26,764 bases of DNA from Melioribacter sp. Lineage in GTDB: Bacteria; Bacteroidota; Ignavibacteria; Ignavibacteriales; Melioribacteraceae. Shown here one piece after another: positions 8,302-15,936 of the stretch. The first letter of the stretch is position 1. Every line of letters starts with the position of its first letter. A program made the position numbers and the translations under genes. The stretch spans positions 1-26,764 of the forward strand of contig JAENZU010000003.1 of the NCBI GenBank assembly GCA_016841125.1, given 5' to 3'. The notes below the pieces were generated by a model. It did no database searches and was not told where the DNA came from. It saw only the letters and a list, made by a program, of their open reading frames with translations.

Positions 8302-9150
8302 ATGTTTGTATCCTTAGTTAAAAATCTATTTGTACTTTTTGTTTTCTTCCTAATGATCTCAAATAATTTCGCACAATCCGATTCAACCTCAACTGAATCG
8401 GTTAAAATATTATTAGAGAACGGGGGGACAATTTTAGGAAAATTGATTGAAAAAGATTCGTTGCAGTATCGAATTTTAGATGAAAACCAAATAGAAATGA
8501 TAATTCCGGCGGATAAAATTGAACGGGTTGAATTCATAACGGGGCGGGAAAAATTTAACAATGTGAATGATTCCCGGCTCCTTTTCTCTCCGACCGCTCG
8601 AATGCCGGATGCCGGGAGTGTTTATCTTTCGGTGGCAGAATTGTTCTTTCCATTCCTGTCAGTTTCTCCGTTGGATTTTGCCACAATCGGCGGAGGTATT
8701 TCAATTATACCCGGTGTAGAACACCAGTTCTACTATTTTGCACCTAAAGTTGGAGTTTCCTTCGACGACTTAAATTTTGCCGCCGGTGCATTGGTACTCA
8801 ATACACTAAACTCGCCATCAAATGAAGATAATGTTGGGATTTATTACGGCGCTGCAACTCTTGATCTTCCCCGGGCTGGCATTACATTGGGTTTAGGTTA
8901 TGGATATCACGGTGAAGATGTTGCAAGGGATCCGGCAATTATGGTTGGTTTTGAAATACAATTAACGGGCGGTTCATATTTAATTTCTGAAAATTGGCTT
9001 TTAAACAATTCAAAGTTTCAATTTATTACACTTGGAGTAAGAGTATTTGGGACACATTTCTGTGGTGATTTTGCGTTAGGAATGCCTTTGCAAACCGGTA
9101 GCAGAGGATTCCCGATTTTACCCTGGGTAGGTGTCGGTTACAATTTTTGA
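8302..9150 (+). CDS. secreted envelope protein with a small N-terminal beta domain and barrel-like C-terminus
   Basis: The 282-residue protein has a signal peptide (MFVSLVKNLFVLFVFFLMISNNFAQ). Next is a short beta-rich segment (VKILLENGGTILGKLIEKDSLQYRI, then IPADKIERVEFI) like those found before barrel domains in many Bacteroidota envelope proteins. The remainder is Gly- and aromatic-rich with alternating strands and ends in GVGYNF, a C-terminal Phe typical of outer-membrane proteins. GGAG at 8289-8292 is 9 bases before the ATG. It lies 44 bases after the DUF1028 gene and may be co-transcribed. Function unknown. Confidence 0.78.
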   Translation: MFVSLVKNLFVLFVFFLMISNNFAQSDSTSTESVKILLENGGTILGKLIEKDSLQYRILDENQIEMIIPADKIERVEFITGREKFNNVNDSRLLFSPTARMPDAGSVYLSVAELFFPFLSVSPLDFATIGGGISIIPGVEHQFYYFAPKVGVSFDDLNFAAGALVLNTLNSPSNEDNVGIYYGAATLDLPRAGITLGLGYGYHGEDVARDPAIMVGFEIQLTGGSYLISENWLLNNSKFQFITLGVRVFGTHFCGDFALGMPLQTGSRGFPILPWVGVGYNF

Positions 9151-9160
9151 TCATTAAAAT

Positions 9161-9211
9161 AAAAAGCATCTTTGCCCGGGTAACATAATTTCTGTACTGC
9201 TTTTTCTTTTT
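9161..9211 (+). terminator. possible terminator after the envelope-protein gene
   Basis: AAAAAGCA (9161-9168) can pair with TGCTTTTT (9198-9205) and is followed by a C and a run of Ts. The roughly 29-base loop is long, so the call is weak. Confidence 0.3.
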
Positions 9212-9595
9212 TGGTAATACTAAAATTTAACTTAGCAGCCGGACCTTTAAGTATATTTATTCAGTTGGAATTTACTCTAGGATAAATTTGAGTTGTTTTA
9301 AATTTGTTCGCTCGGAATAGTTTTAAATTTCTAATCTTTTTGGAATATTTCGAGTATTTCTTATTGCTTCATATTTATTATTTTAGCTATAGTATTAAAA
9401 CTTACATATTGTCCAATTATTCGCAATATTTGTGTTGGGGCTTTGCAAACATTGCAAAAACAACGCGATGACCAATATTGAGATGAATTTAGATGCGATT
9501 GATTTTTAACATTCATTTTTTGACTTAAAATTTTTCATTAAATTATGAAAATAGAATATGACTTTTATATTACAAATGGAGTAAATTGAAACAAC
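9212..9595. other. AT-rich intergenic stretch with no gene seen
   Basis: About 380 bases with frequent stops in all frames. A TTGACT near 9520 followed 17 bases later by TTATGA is a weak promoter candidate for the next gene; nothing else is supported. Confidence 0.4.
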
Positions 9596-9835
9596 ATGAA
9601 AGATAAAAATAAAGCTATAAGAGTATTTACTGGTACAGAGTTGGAAGTTAACTTACTCAAAGAAGAATTAGATCAAATTGGGATATCTTGTTTAATTCAG
9701 AATGATTTCAATTCCGGAGTGCTTGCCGGATTTTCCGGAGGAGTTCCATCTGCAATTGATTTATTTATTCAAGAGTCTGACCTGAAGAAAGCAGAATCAA
9801 TTATAAGTGAATTTATTCAGCGAAATAAAGAATAA
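9596..9835 (+). CDS. small DUF2007-like protein
   Basis: This 79-residue protein reads AIRVFTGTELEVNLLKEELDQIGISCLIQND, then an acidic-hydrophobic segment IDLFIQESDLKKAESIISEFI. The pattern fits the small DUF2007 family (called putative signal-transducing proteins): a strand, a helix that selects a position, and a final helix beginning DLKKAESII. Function is unknown. No good Shine-Dalgarno is close to the ATG (GGAG is 14 bases away). The gene stands alone at the left edge of the accessory region. Confidence 0.7.
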   Translation: MKDKNKAIRVFTGTELEVNLLKEELDQIGISCLIQNDFNSGVLAGFSGGVPSAIDLFIQESDLKKAESIISEFIQRNKE

Positions 9836-9996
9836 ATAATATAATGGCTGAACCAACATCTAAAGATAAATTGACGGCAGCCGCGTGGTTTTTGCGATCT
9901 CGTCATATTTTACTCTTAAATCATTGCTTAGCCCCGCAATCTTAAATTGCCGGATAAATCATACATGAGAATCGCAGGCAGTGATTTGATAAAAAA

Positions 9997-10452
9997 ATGA
10001 AATTCAGAATTGCAAAAATAGATGATTTAGACACACTCAATAAAATTAGTGTTGAATCTAAGGCTTATTGGGGGTATCCGGAATCTTGGATTGAAAATTG
10101 GTTGGACGAACTAACACTCGACAAAGATAAATTGTCAAAACAGAATGTTCTTGTAATTGAAAATGAAAACAAAATAATTGGATTTTCTTCAATTGTTGAG
10201 AATAGTGGAAACTATGAGATACTTCATTTATGGATTTTACCGGAATATATTGGGAAAGGATTTGGGAAGAAGCTTCTGGAAAAGACCATTCGGACATTTA
10301 CAAAGCCGGACAAGGTGATCATTGTGGAAGCTGATCCAAATGCTGAACCGTTTTACAAGAGTCAAGGATTTGTGACCTTTGATAAAGTCGAAAGTTTTCC
10401 TAAAGGAAGATTTCTACCGGTAATGAAAAAAACTTTTACCAACAATGGTTAA
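9997..10452 (+). CDS. GNAT family N-acetyltransferase
   Basis: The 151-residue protein has the GNAT layout: MKFRIAKIDDLDTLNKIS at the start, IIGFSSIVENSGNYEILHLWILPEYIGKGFGKKLLEKTI (about 61-99) with the acetyl-CoA loop Y-I-G-K-G-F-G, and a late NAEPFYKSQGF motif. The acetylated substrate cannot be told. A structured 137-bp element follows directly. It may be part of the mobile accessory block, but no attC core is visible on its left side. Confidence 0.88.
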   Translation: MKFRIAKIDDLDTLNKISVESKAYWGYPESWIENWLDELTLDKDKLSKQNVLVIENENKIIGFSSIVENSGNYEILHLWILPEYIGKGFGKKLLEKTIRTFTKPDKVIIVEADPNAEPFYKSQGFVTFDKVESFPKGRFLPVMKKTFTNNG

Positions 10453-10458
10453 GAAAAC

Positions 10459-10595
10459 TTTAGGACTGTGAGGCAGCCTAAAGAGGCGGATGTTCTTGCT
10501 AAGTTCTTCTCCCGGTTGGAAAATCGGAATGGTAAATAACAACCGTTCATAGCCGAGACGAAGTTAGCAATAAAATAAAACCGCATAGTCCTAAA
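10459..10595. repeat. 137-bp nested inverted-repeat element
   Basis: The ends TTTAGGACTGTG (10459-10470) and CATAGTCCTAAA (10584-10595) are inverted repeats with one mismatch. Inside, TTGCTAAGTTCTTC (10496-10509) pairs with GACGAAGTTAGCAA (10557-10570) with two mismatches, and CGGTTG (10513-10518) pairs with CAACCG (10540-10545). It could be a MITE-like element, a structured RNA or a diverged attC. No target duplication or reading frame is seen. Confidence 0.55.
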
Positions 10596-10606
10596 AAAAT
10601 AACATT

Positions 10607-11173
10607 ATGACAAAGAAACAAAAAAAAAAAAACGAAATGATAAGAAATCAAATACTATTTATTTTGTTATTATTATTTACAATAAGTTGTAAGGAACAAA
10701 AACAAAATGAAATCAAAAACCAAAATGAAACTATAAAGGAAAAGACTATGGGAAATGATGAACCAAGAGTAACAGGTGTCGGAGGAATATTCTTCAAAAC
10801 TGAAAATCCTGATAAAACCAAAGAATGGTATCAAAATAATTTGGGACTAAATACCGATAAATGGGGAACAAATTTTGAATGGTTTCAGGGTCGAGATTCT
10901 ACAAAAAAGGGTTTTACTCAATGGAGTCCATTCGATAAAAAAACAAAACATTTCGAGCCATCTTCAAAAAACTTTATGATAAATTATAGAGTTGTTCACC
11001 TCGAAAAGCTTTTGGCAAAATTAGAAGAAAACGGAGTGACTATTTTAGACAGTATTGAAACATTTGAATATGGGAAATTTGTTCATATAATGGACAATGA
11101 AGGAAATAAGATTGAATTGTGGGAACCGAATGACGTAGAATACGAAAAGCTAGTTGAAGGAAGAACGAAATAA
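10607..11173 (+). CDS. VOC (glyoxalase/bleomycin-resistance fold) protein with lipoprotein signal
   Basis: The 188-residue protein has a hydrophobic leader ending in LLLLFTISCKE, a lipobox-like site. A charged linker and a VOC domain follow from about residue 53: TGVGGIFFKTENPDKTKEWYQNNLGL and, near the end, FEYGKFVHIMDNEGNKIELWEP, with the usual metal-type E in IELWEP. Members include glyoxalases and resistance proteins; no substrate can be assigned. A tract of 13 A residues lies at codons 5-9. An in-frame ATG at 10637 is an alternative start preserving the signal, and M48 (MGNDEPRV) would give a cytoplasmic form. Its 3' end abuts attC site 1. Confidence 0.85.
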   Translation: MTKKQKKKNEMIRNQILFILLLLFTISCKEQKQNEIKNQNETIKEKTMGNDEPRVTGVGGIFFKTENPDKTKEWYQNNLGLNTDKWGTNFEWFQGRDSTKKGFTQWSPFDKKTKHFEPSSKNFMINYRVVHLEKLLAKLEENGVTILDSIETFEYGKFVHIMDNEGNKIELWEPNDVEYEKLVEGRTK

Positions 11174-11177
11174 ACAA

Positions 11178-11316
11178 CTACCGCCAACACCGTGTATAAT
11201 TAATTGCTTCAAAGTGATTAATTCACTGGCTTTTTCATATATTTATAATCTTTGTTAACTCGAAAGGTTCGTGTTTCTTTACACGCAACTAATCATACAC
11301 AAACACGTTGTAGCAC
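11178..11316 (+). other. attC site 1 (integron cassette recombination site)
   Basis: The 5' core is CTACCGCCAAC (11178-11188) and the 3' core is GTTGTAGCAC (11307-11316). Arms GTGTATAATTAATTGC (11192-11207) and GCAACTAATCATACAC (11285-11300) pair with two mismatches, both A.C on this strand and G.T on the other. The first bases of the 3' core reappear, reverse-complemented, at the start of site 2. Confidence 0.82.
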
Positions 11317-11340
11317 ATTAAAAAAAACACTTGCAAACCA

Positions 11341-12846
11341 ATGAACAGAAAAGAATTTACAAAAAGAAAAAATAGAGATATTAAAGCATTCATTTTAATA
11401 TTTGCTGCATTTTTTACCACTAATGCCATTTCTCAAAACAGCTGGTACGATAGCCTTGAATATGGTAGCCACACAGTTGGATTTAAAGTTATTTCAACAA
11501 AAGATTTTTCAAGACCTTACAAGATTGGTAACGATTCTTCTTTTATACCAAGACCTATGCAAATGGGTATATGGTATCCGGCTAAATCCGATAAAACTGG
11601 TAATACTATTCATTTTGGTTACCTATTTGCATTAGAAAATTCTGATGAAACTTTGGAGAGGGTAGACCCCACCCTTGTAACGAAACCAAATGAGAAATAC
11701 GAGCAATATTTTCCTTCCGACAAATTAGACCTGGTTTTTAATAAACCTATGTATTCAATACTTGAAGCATCTGCCAAAAAAGGAAATTTTCCAATCATTT
11801 TGTATGGAAGTTCTCAAGGCTCTTCAGGTTATGATAATGCTTTGCTTTGTGAGCAAATAGCAAGTCATGGATATATTGTTGTGACGGTAGCTTCAAAGGG
11901 GGCTTACTCAAAACAAATGCCTTTCAATGCTGAAGGAGCAGAAGCCCAAACCCGGGATTTGGAGTTTCTATTTGGTCAAATGTATACTTATCCGAATGTA
12001 GATATGCATAATGTAGGAACTGTTGGCTTTAGCTTTGGTGGATTAAATATGGTAACATTTTCGTTAAAGAATACACAAGTTAAAGCAATGGTGTCATTTG
12101 ATGGCTCGATTTCATCGCCTGTAGGAAATGAAATTTTAAATTCGTATAGCTACCTCAACATTAAAAACTTCAATTCAAACTTTTTGGGATTTCTAGGAGA
12201 TAAAAGCACTATTAATAACTTCCCCATCATGGAACAGGCTTTCCTATCCGATATGTATCTACTAAAGTTGTCTAAATTAAATCACCTAGACTTCTCTTCT
12301 TCTAATTTAATGATTTACGAACGCCCGGATTATGTGCACAAAGCATATATAGATATGGCAAACTTAACAGTAAAGTTTTTGAATCAGTATTTTAAAAACG
12401 ATTTGGCTTTTAATCGAGCTCTTACAAACTATTCAGAAGACATATACTCTGAAGTAAAACAGAAAAAATCAAAGGGAACTCCAATAATTAGGAAAGAAGA
12501 ATACATAAGCTATGTCAAGGAAAATGGGATTGAGAAAGGCATTCAGATATACGACCAGACTAAAAGTAGTTTTCCTGAATATCAATTATTTGATTACGAT
12601 TCATTCAGAGATATTGGTTTTATGAAAATGATTGAGAAAGATTATGAAAGTGCAGTAAATGTTTATAAAATTTTGTTAGAAGAATTTCCTGACAACCCAG
12701 ATAGTTACAGAAGATTAGGAGAGGCATATATGCAAGTCGGCAATTACTCTGAAGCCCGAAAACTAATTAATAATGGTTTAAAGCTTGATCCCGAAAGCCC
12801 TGCCATGACTGATATTTTGAGGCTAATAAATGAAAAGGATAAGTAG
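11341..12846 (+). CDS. secreted alpha/beta hydrolase with C-terminal TPR (cassette gene)
   Basis: The 501-residue protein has an N-terminal signal (IKAFILIFAAFFTTNAISQ after a basic stretch). The catalytic half resembles dienelactone-hydrolase/PAF-acetylhydrolase-like enzymes: PMQMGIWYPAK, FPIILYGSSQGSSGYDN, then GTVGFSFGGLNM, whose GxSxGG gives the nucleophile Ser. A fitting acid is in VSFDGSIS and a His may be in PDYVHKAY. TPR units follow near the end (DYESAVNVYKILLEEFPDNPDSY; RLGEAYMQVGNYSEARKLI). The ATG lies 33 bases inside the cassette start, leaving little room for its own promoter. Substrate unknown. Confidence 0.85.
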   Translation: MNRKEFTKRKNRDIKAFILIFAAFFTTNAISQNSWYDSLEYGSHTVGFKVISTKDFSRPYKIGNDSSFIPRPMQMGIWYPAKSDKTGNTIHFGYLFALENSDETLERVDPTLVTKPNEKYEQYFPSDKLDLVFNKPMYSILEASAKKGNFPIILYGSSQGSSGYDNALLCEQIASHGYIVVTVASKGAYSKQMPFNAEGAEAQTRDLEFLFGQMYTYPNVDMHNVGTVGFSFGGLNMVTFSLKNTQVKAMVSFDGSISSPVGNEILNSYSYLNIKNFNSNFLGFLGDKSTINNFPIMEQAFLSDMYLLKLSKLNHLDFSSSNLMIYERPDYVHKAYIDMANLTVKFLNQYFKNDLAFNRALTNYSEDIYSEVKQKKSKGTPIIRKEEYISYVKENGIEKGIQIYDQTKSSFPEYQLFDYDSFRDIGFMKMIEKDYESAVNVYKILLEEFPDNPDSYRRLGEAYMQVGNYSEARKLINNGLKLDPESPAMTDILRLINEKDK

Positions 12847-12854
12847 TATAAAAC

Positions 12855-12925
12855 GTGCTACAACATTGTATATGCGATAATGCTCCCTACCGGTAGCACT
12901 ACGCATATACTAAACGTTGCCCACA
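12855..12925 (+). other. attC site 2
   Basis: The 5' core GTGCTACAAC (12855-12864) is the exact reverse complement of the site 1 3' core. Arms GTATATGCG (12868-12876) and CGCATATAC (12902-12910) pair perfectly, with the palindrome CTACCGGTAG at the tip. The 3' core is GTTGCCCACA (12916-12925). At about 70 bp it is a compact attC. Confidence 0.88.
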
Positions 12926-12928
12926 ATT

Positions 12929-14029
12929 ATGAAAAAAATACGAACACAAATAATGTTACTTGCTTTTTTGACAATCTCATTTAATGGATTTGCTCAAGAC
13001 ATATCATTTTTTAATGCTGACGGAGTTTTTTCAATTGGAACACAATCGAACCGAACTGCACCAATAACATTATTTGATATTGACAATGATGGAGATTTGG
13101 ATGCACTTGTGGCAAACGGCAGACATTGGGCGGAACAAAACTTTCTCTTTTTTAATGACGGCAAAGGTGGTTTTAAAACAGCATTACCAATTTGGAAATT
13201 TATGGACGCTTCATATGCAATGAAAAGTGCCGACTTTAATAATGACGGATTTTTGGATATTGCAGTAGCCAATGATAACATAGAGAATAAAATATGTTTT
13301 GGTTCAGCTAATCTAAATTTTGACAAAGAAATTTCTTTTGGCTCAATATCCCCTTCACGAAATCTGGAAATCGCAGATATTGACAATGATGGAGATTTTG
13401 ACCTAATACTCTCAAATAGAAGAGCTGAAAACGAAATTTGCCTAAACGACGGAAAAGGCAACTTTGAAAATATCATCACTTATGGCAACCAATCTGACCA
13501 AACAATTCAAACGAAAATAGTAGATATAAACAAAGACGGATTTTTGGACTTAATTACAGCTGAACGACAGAGTAAAAATAAAATCTTTATAAATGATGGA
13601 AAACATAATTTTTCAAAAGTAATAGAATTTGGTAATGAAGAAGATGAATCCCGTTCTATTGACATTGCAGATTTTGACAAAGACGGATTTTTAGATGTCG
13701 TAGTAGGAAATTTAGGTTCAAAAAACAGTATTTATTTTGGCGACAAAAATTTGAATTTTAAAAGAGTTTATGATTTCAAAACAGAGCGTTCAACGTTATC
13801 AATTAAAGTTGCAGATTTGAATAAGGATGGATATTTAGACATTGTTGAGGGAAATTCGGAGGAACGAAATTATGTTTTGTTAGGTCAAGGAAATGGCGAA
13901 TTTATAGAAATTGGGTTACGCAAGGACTTAAAAGACGACACATATAACATAGAAATAGGAGACTTAAATTACGATGGATTTCCAGATATTGTGGAATCGA
14001 ATTCTGGAACTTGGAATTTATATTACTGA
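12929..14029 (+). CDS. secreted FG-GAP/VCBS-repeat protein (cassette gene)
   Basis: From ATG at 12929 the protein is 366 residues. A TTG 12 bases earlier is also in frame but is the recombination-site GTT itself, so ATG is preferred. MKKIRTQIMLLAFLTISFNGFAQ is a signal peptide. Seven repeats carry calcium-loop motifs of the DxDxDG type: DIDNDGDLDA, DFNNDGFLDI, DIDNDGDFDL, DINKDGFLDL, DFDKDGFLDV, DLNKDGYLDI and DLNYDGFPDI, the number expected for a seven-bladed propeller. It is likely an extracellular, calcium-stabilised binding protein with unknown partner. The start codon is only 12 bases past the crossover point, so expression probably depends on upstream sequence. Confidence 0.88.
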   Translation: MKKIRTQIMLLAFLTISFNGFAQDISFFNADGVFSIGTQSNRTAPITLFDIDNDGDLDALVANGRHWAEQNFLFFNDGKGGFKTALPIWKFMDASYAMKSADFNNDGFLDIAVANDNIENKICFGSANLNFDKEISFGSISPSRNLEIADIDNDGDFDLILSNRRAENEICLNDGKGNFENIITYGNQSDQTIQTKIVDINKDGFLDLITAERQSKNKIFINDGKHNFSKVIEFGNEEDESRSIDIADFDKDGFLDVVVGNLGSKNSIYFGDKNLNFKRVYDFKTERSTLSIKVADLNKDGYLDIVEGNSEERNYVLLGQGNGEFIEIGLRKDLKDDTYNIEIGDLNYDGFPDIVESNSGTWNLYY

Positions 14030-14045
14030 ACTCGGAAGAAATAAC

Positions 14046-14181
14046 TGTGGGCAACAACGTGTATAATTAATGGCTGGTTATCGCCTAATTGCGAAAATAC
14101 TCGCGGATTTTCTATTCGGTTTTTATTTGCTAAATTAGGTGCTTAAACACGCCACTAATCATACACAAACACGTTACCTGC
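14046..14181 (+). other. attC site 3
   Basis: The 5' core TGTGGGCAAC (14046-14055) is the exact reverse complement of the site 2 3' core. Arms GTGTATAATTAATGGC (14059-14074) and GCCACTAATCATACAC (14151-14166) have the same two A.C positions as site 1. The 3' core is GTTACCTGC (14173-14181). Confidence 0.88.
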
Positions 14182-14250
14182 AAGGCGAAGAGAGCACCTG
14201 CGATAATTAAAGGTCAACGATGGAAGATTAAAAAAGAGAAGATAACTGAA

Positions 14251-15045
14251 ATGAAACTACTAAAAGATAAAATAGCACTTGTAACAGGTGGAACACGAAA
14301 TGTCGGAAAAGGAATTGCTCTGGCACTTGGAGAAGCAGGAGCTACAGTTTATGTAACAGGAAGAAGTATTACTGAAAATGATGTCAAAGGTATTACGAAA
14401 GCAGGGGGGAAAGGAATTGCTGTTATTTGTAATCACGAAAACGATGATGAAGTTAAAGCCGTATTTGAACAAATCGAGAATAATGATGGTAGATTGGATA
14501 TTCTTGTCAATAATGCTTGGGGTGGATATAATCGACTAAGAAATAGAAAGGAAAATTCAGGATATAAATGGAAAGCACCTTTTTGGGAACAGCCATTAGA
14601 TTTATGGAACGAAATGTATAATGTAGGAGTTCGCTCAAATTACGTATCAAGTTTCTACGCTTCTAAATTGATGCTAAAACAAAAGCATGGATTAATCGTG
14701 AATATCTCTTTTTATGCCAGTCAGAAATATTATGGAAATGTCATTTATGGCGTTGCAAAAGCAGCAGTTGATAAAATGACAATGGACATGTCAGAAGAAT
14801 TGAAAAAAAGTAAAATTACTTGTGTTTCGCTTTACCCAGGATATATCGATGACAAGAAAAGTAAGAAAAAACCTAATCCTAAAAAAGAGACATCTATATT
14901 TGTTGGAAGAGCAATTGCAGCACTCTCGTCTGATAAAAATATTATAAAGAAAACAGGACAAATATTAGTAGCGGCTGAACTTGCAGAAGAATATAATTTC
15001 ACTGATATTGACGGAATTAAGCCAGAACCTTTTGATAAATTGTAA
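14251..15045 (+). CDS. short-chain dehydrogenase/reductase (cassette gene)
   Basis: The 264-residue protein is a classical SDR: the nucleotide-binding motif TGGTRNVGKG (13-22), a structural motif reading NNAWGG in place of NNAG, and the catalytic Ser in NISFYASQ with YGVAK (Tyr-x-x-x-Lys). The basic residue in VTGRS suggests NADP(H), by analogy. A C-terminal LVAAELAEEYNFTDIDG segment follows the usual substrate loop. Substrate unknown; NAD(P)H-dependent alcohol/carbonyl interconversion in the cytoplasm is expected. A purine-rich GAGAAG lies about 10 bases before the ATG. It is the only gene of the cassette 14174-15182. Confidence 0.9.
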   Translation: MKLLKDKIALVTGGTRNVGKGIALALGEAGATVYVTGRSITENDVKGITKAGGKGIAVICNHENDDEVKAVFEQIENNDGRLDILVNNAWGGYNRLRNRKENSGYKWKAPFWEQPLDLWNEMYNVGVRSNYVSSFYASKLMLKQKHGLIVNISFYASQKYYGNVIYGVAKAAVDKMTMDMSEELKKSKITCVSLYPGYIDDKKSKKKPNPKKETSIFVGRAIAALSSDKNIIKKTGQILVAAELAEEYNFTDIDGIKPEPFDKL

Positions 15046-15054
15046 TAAAGCCCA

Positions 15055-15190
15055 GCAGGTAACAAAGTATAAAAATAATAGCCGAATTAGTAGTAAATAT
15101 GAACATTGTAGCCAGCATAAAATTTAATAGTGACTTGAAAAATTCGAGTTCCGCAATCGGCTACTATTCTTAATACAAACCGTTGTGTGT
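15055..15190 (+). other. attC site 4
   Basis: The 5' core GCAGGTAAC (15055-15063) is the exact reverse complement of the site 3 3' core. Arms GTATAAAAATAATAGCCGA (15067-15085) and TCGGCTACTATTCTTAATAC (15157-15176) pair with one bulge and two A.C positions. The 3' core is GTTGTGTGT (15182-15190). Confidence 0.85.
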
Positions 15191-15229
15191 CAGCTGAAAT
15201 AAACCGCCCGAAAATAGAATTTAACGAAA

Positions 15230-15763
15230 ATGACAAAGAGCACAGAAATAAAAAGCAATAGACTTTTGTTAAGACCATTTGTTGAAAGTGATATTGAATC
15301 TGTATTTAAAGGACTTTCTCATCCTGACATAATTAAACATTATGGAGTTAGTTTTGACAGTTTGGAAGCAACAAAAGAACAAATGAATTGGTTTGCTGAC
15401 CTTGAGAAAAATGGAACGGGGATGTGGTTTGCCGTATGTTCATTAGATAATAAAACTTTTTACGGTGCGGGTGGACTCAATGATTTGAGTAAAGAACATA
15501 AAAAAGCAGAGATCGGATTTTGGTTACTTACCGACTATTGGGGAAAAGGAATTATGACAGAAGCTATGCCAGTAATATGTAATTACGGATTCAATATTTT
15601 AGGTCTACATAGAATCGAAGGTTTTGTCGAGTCGGATAACACAAATTGTAAGAATGCAATGGCAAAACTTGATTTTCAACACGAAGGAACAATGAAAGAC
15701 TGCGAAATTAAAAATGGGAAATTTATTAGTTTGGACATATACTCAAAAATTAAAACAGAATAA
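15230..15763 (+). CDS. RimJ/RimL-type GNAT acetyltransferase (cassette gene)
   Basis: The 177-residue protein opens IKSNRLLLRPFVESDIESVF, the standard start of the RimJ/RimL-like branch. It continues with AEIGFWLLTDYWGKGIMTEAM, where Y-W-G-K-G-I is the acetyl-CoA loop, and LGLHRIEGFVESDNTNCKNAMAKLDFQHEGTMKD, a late signature of the branch. Known members acetylate N-termini of proteins or small amines; the target here is unknown. It is the single gene of cassette 15183-15830, starting 48 bases into it. Confidence 0.9.
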   Translation: MTKSTEIKSNRLLLRPFVESDIESVFKGLSHPDIIKHYGVSFDSLEATKEQMNWFADLEKNGTGMWFAVCSLDNKTFYGAGGLNDLSKEHKKAEIGFWLLTDYWGKGIMTEAMPVICNYGFNILGLHRIEGFVESDNTNCKNAMAKLDFQHEGTMKDCEIKNGKFISLDIYSKIKTE

Positions 15764-15774
15764 ATAAAAGCCGA

Positions 15775-15838
15775 ACACACAACAACGCCTATACGCAATG
15801 CCCTGCGGGACACTGCGCATAGCCAAACCGTTAACATT
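15775..15838 (+). other. attC site 5
   Basis: The 5' core ACACACAAC (15775-15783) is the exact reverse complement of the site 4 3' core. Arms CTATACGCA (15789-15797) and TGCGCATAG (15814-15822) pair with one A.C position, with CCC-TGC-GGG at the tip. The 3' core is GTTAACATT (15830-15838). It resembles compact site 2. Confidence 0.85.
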
Positions 15839-15936
15839 TATTTGAAAAGAAGATATTGTAATTCTATCGCAGTTGTAAGAGAATTATATAACTTTGATTT
15901 CTATTACAGTCATGAGAGAAATTGAGAATTTGAACT

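Larger units (their letters stand above)
11308..15830 (+). mobile_element. integron cassette array, four chain-verified cassettes (no integrase in window)
   Basis: Taking cleavage between G and TT of each 3' core, cassettes are 11308-12916, 12917-14173, 14174-15182 and 15183-15830. For each, the starting bases and the core of its own attC are exact reverse complements: GTTGTAGCAC/GTGCTACAAC, GTTGCCCACA/TGTGGGCAAC, GTTACCTGC/GCAGGTAAC and GTTGTGTGT/ACACACAAC. This is expected only if each unit has circulated as a cassette. Each carries one + strand gene. Genes to both sides look like older or damaged parts of the same block. Confidence 0.82.

Noticed and set aside
12994..13479. 161-codon open frame on the - strand inside the VCBS gene
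   Set aside because: It is a shadow of the repeated DxDxDG coding sequence on the + strand, which has a clear signal peptide and seven repeats.
11178..15838. The large intergenic palindromes as ordinary terminators
   Set aside because: They lack T runs, the arms are AT-rich, and the reciprocal core matching between successive spacers is unexplained by termination.
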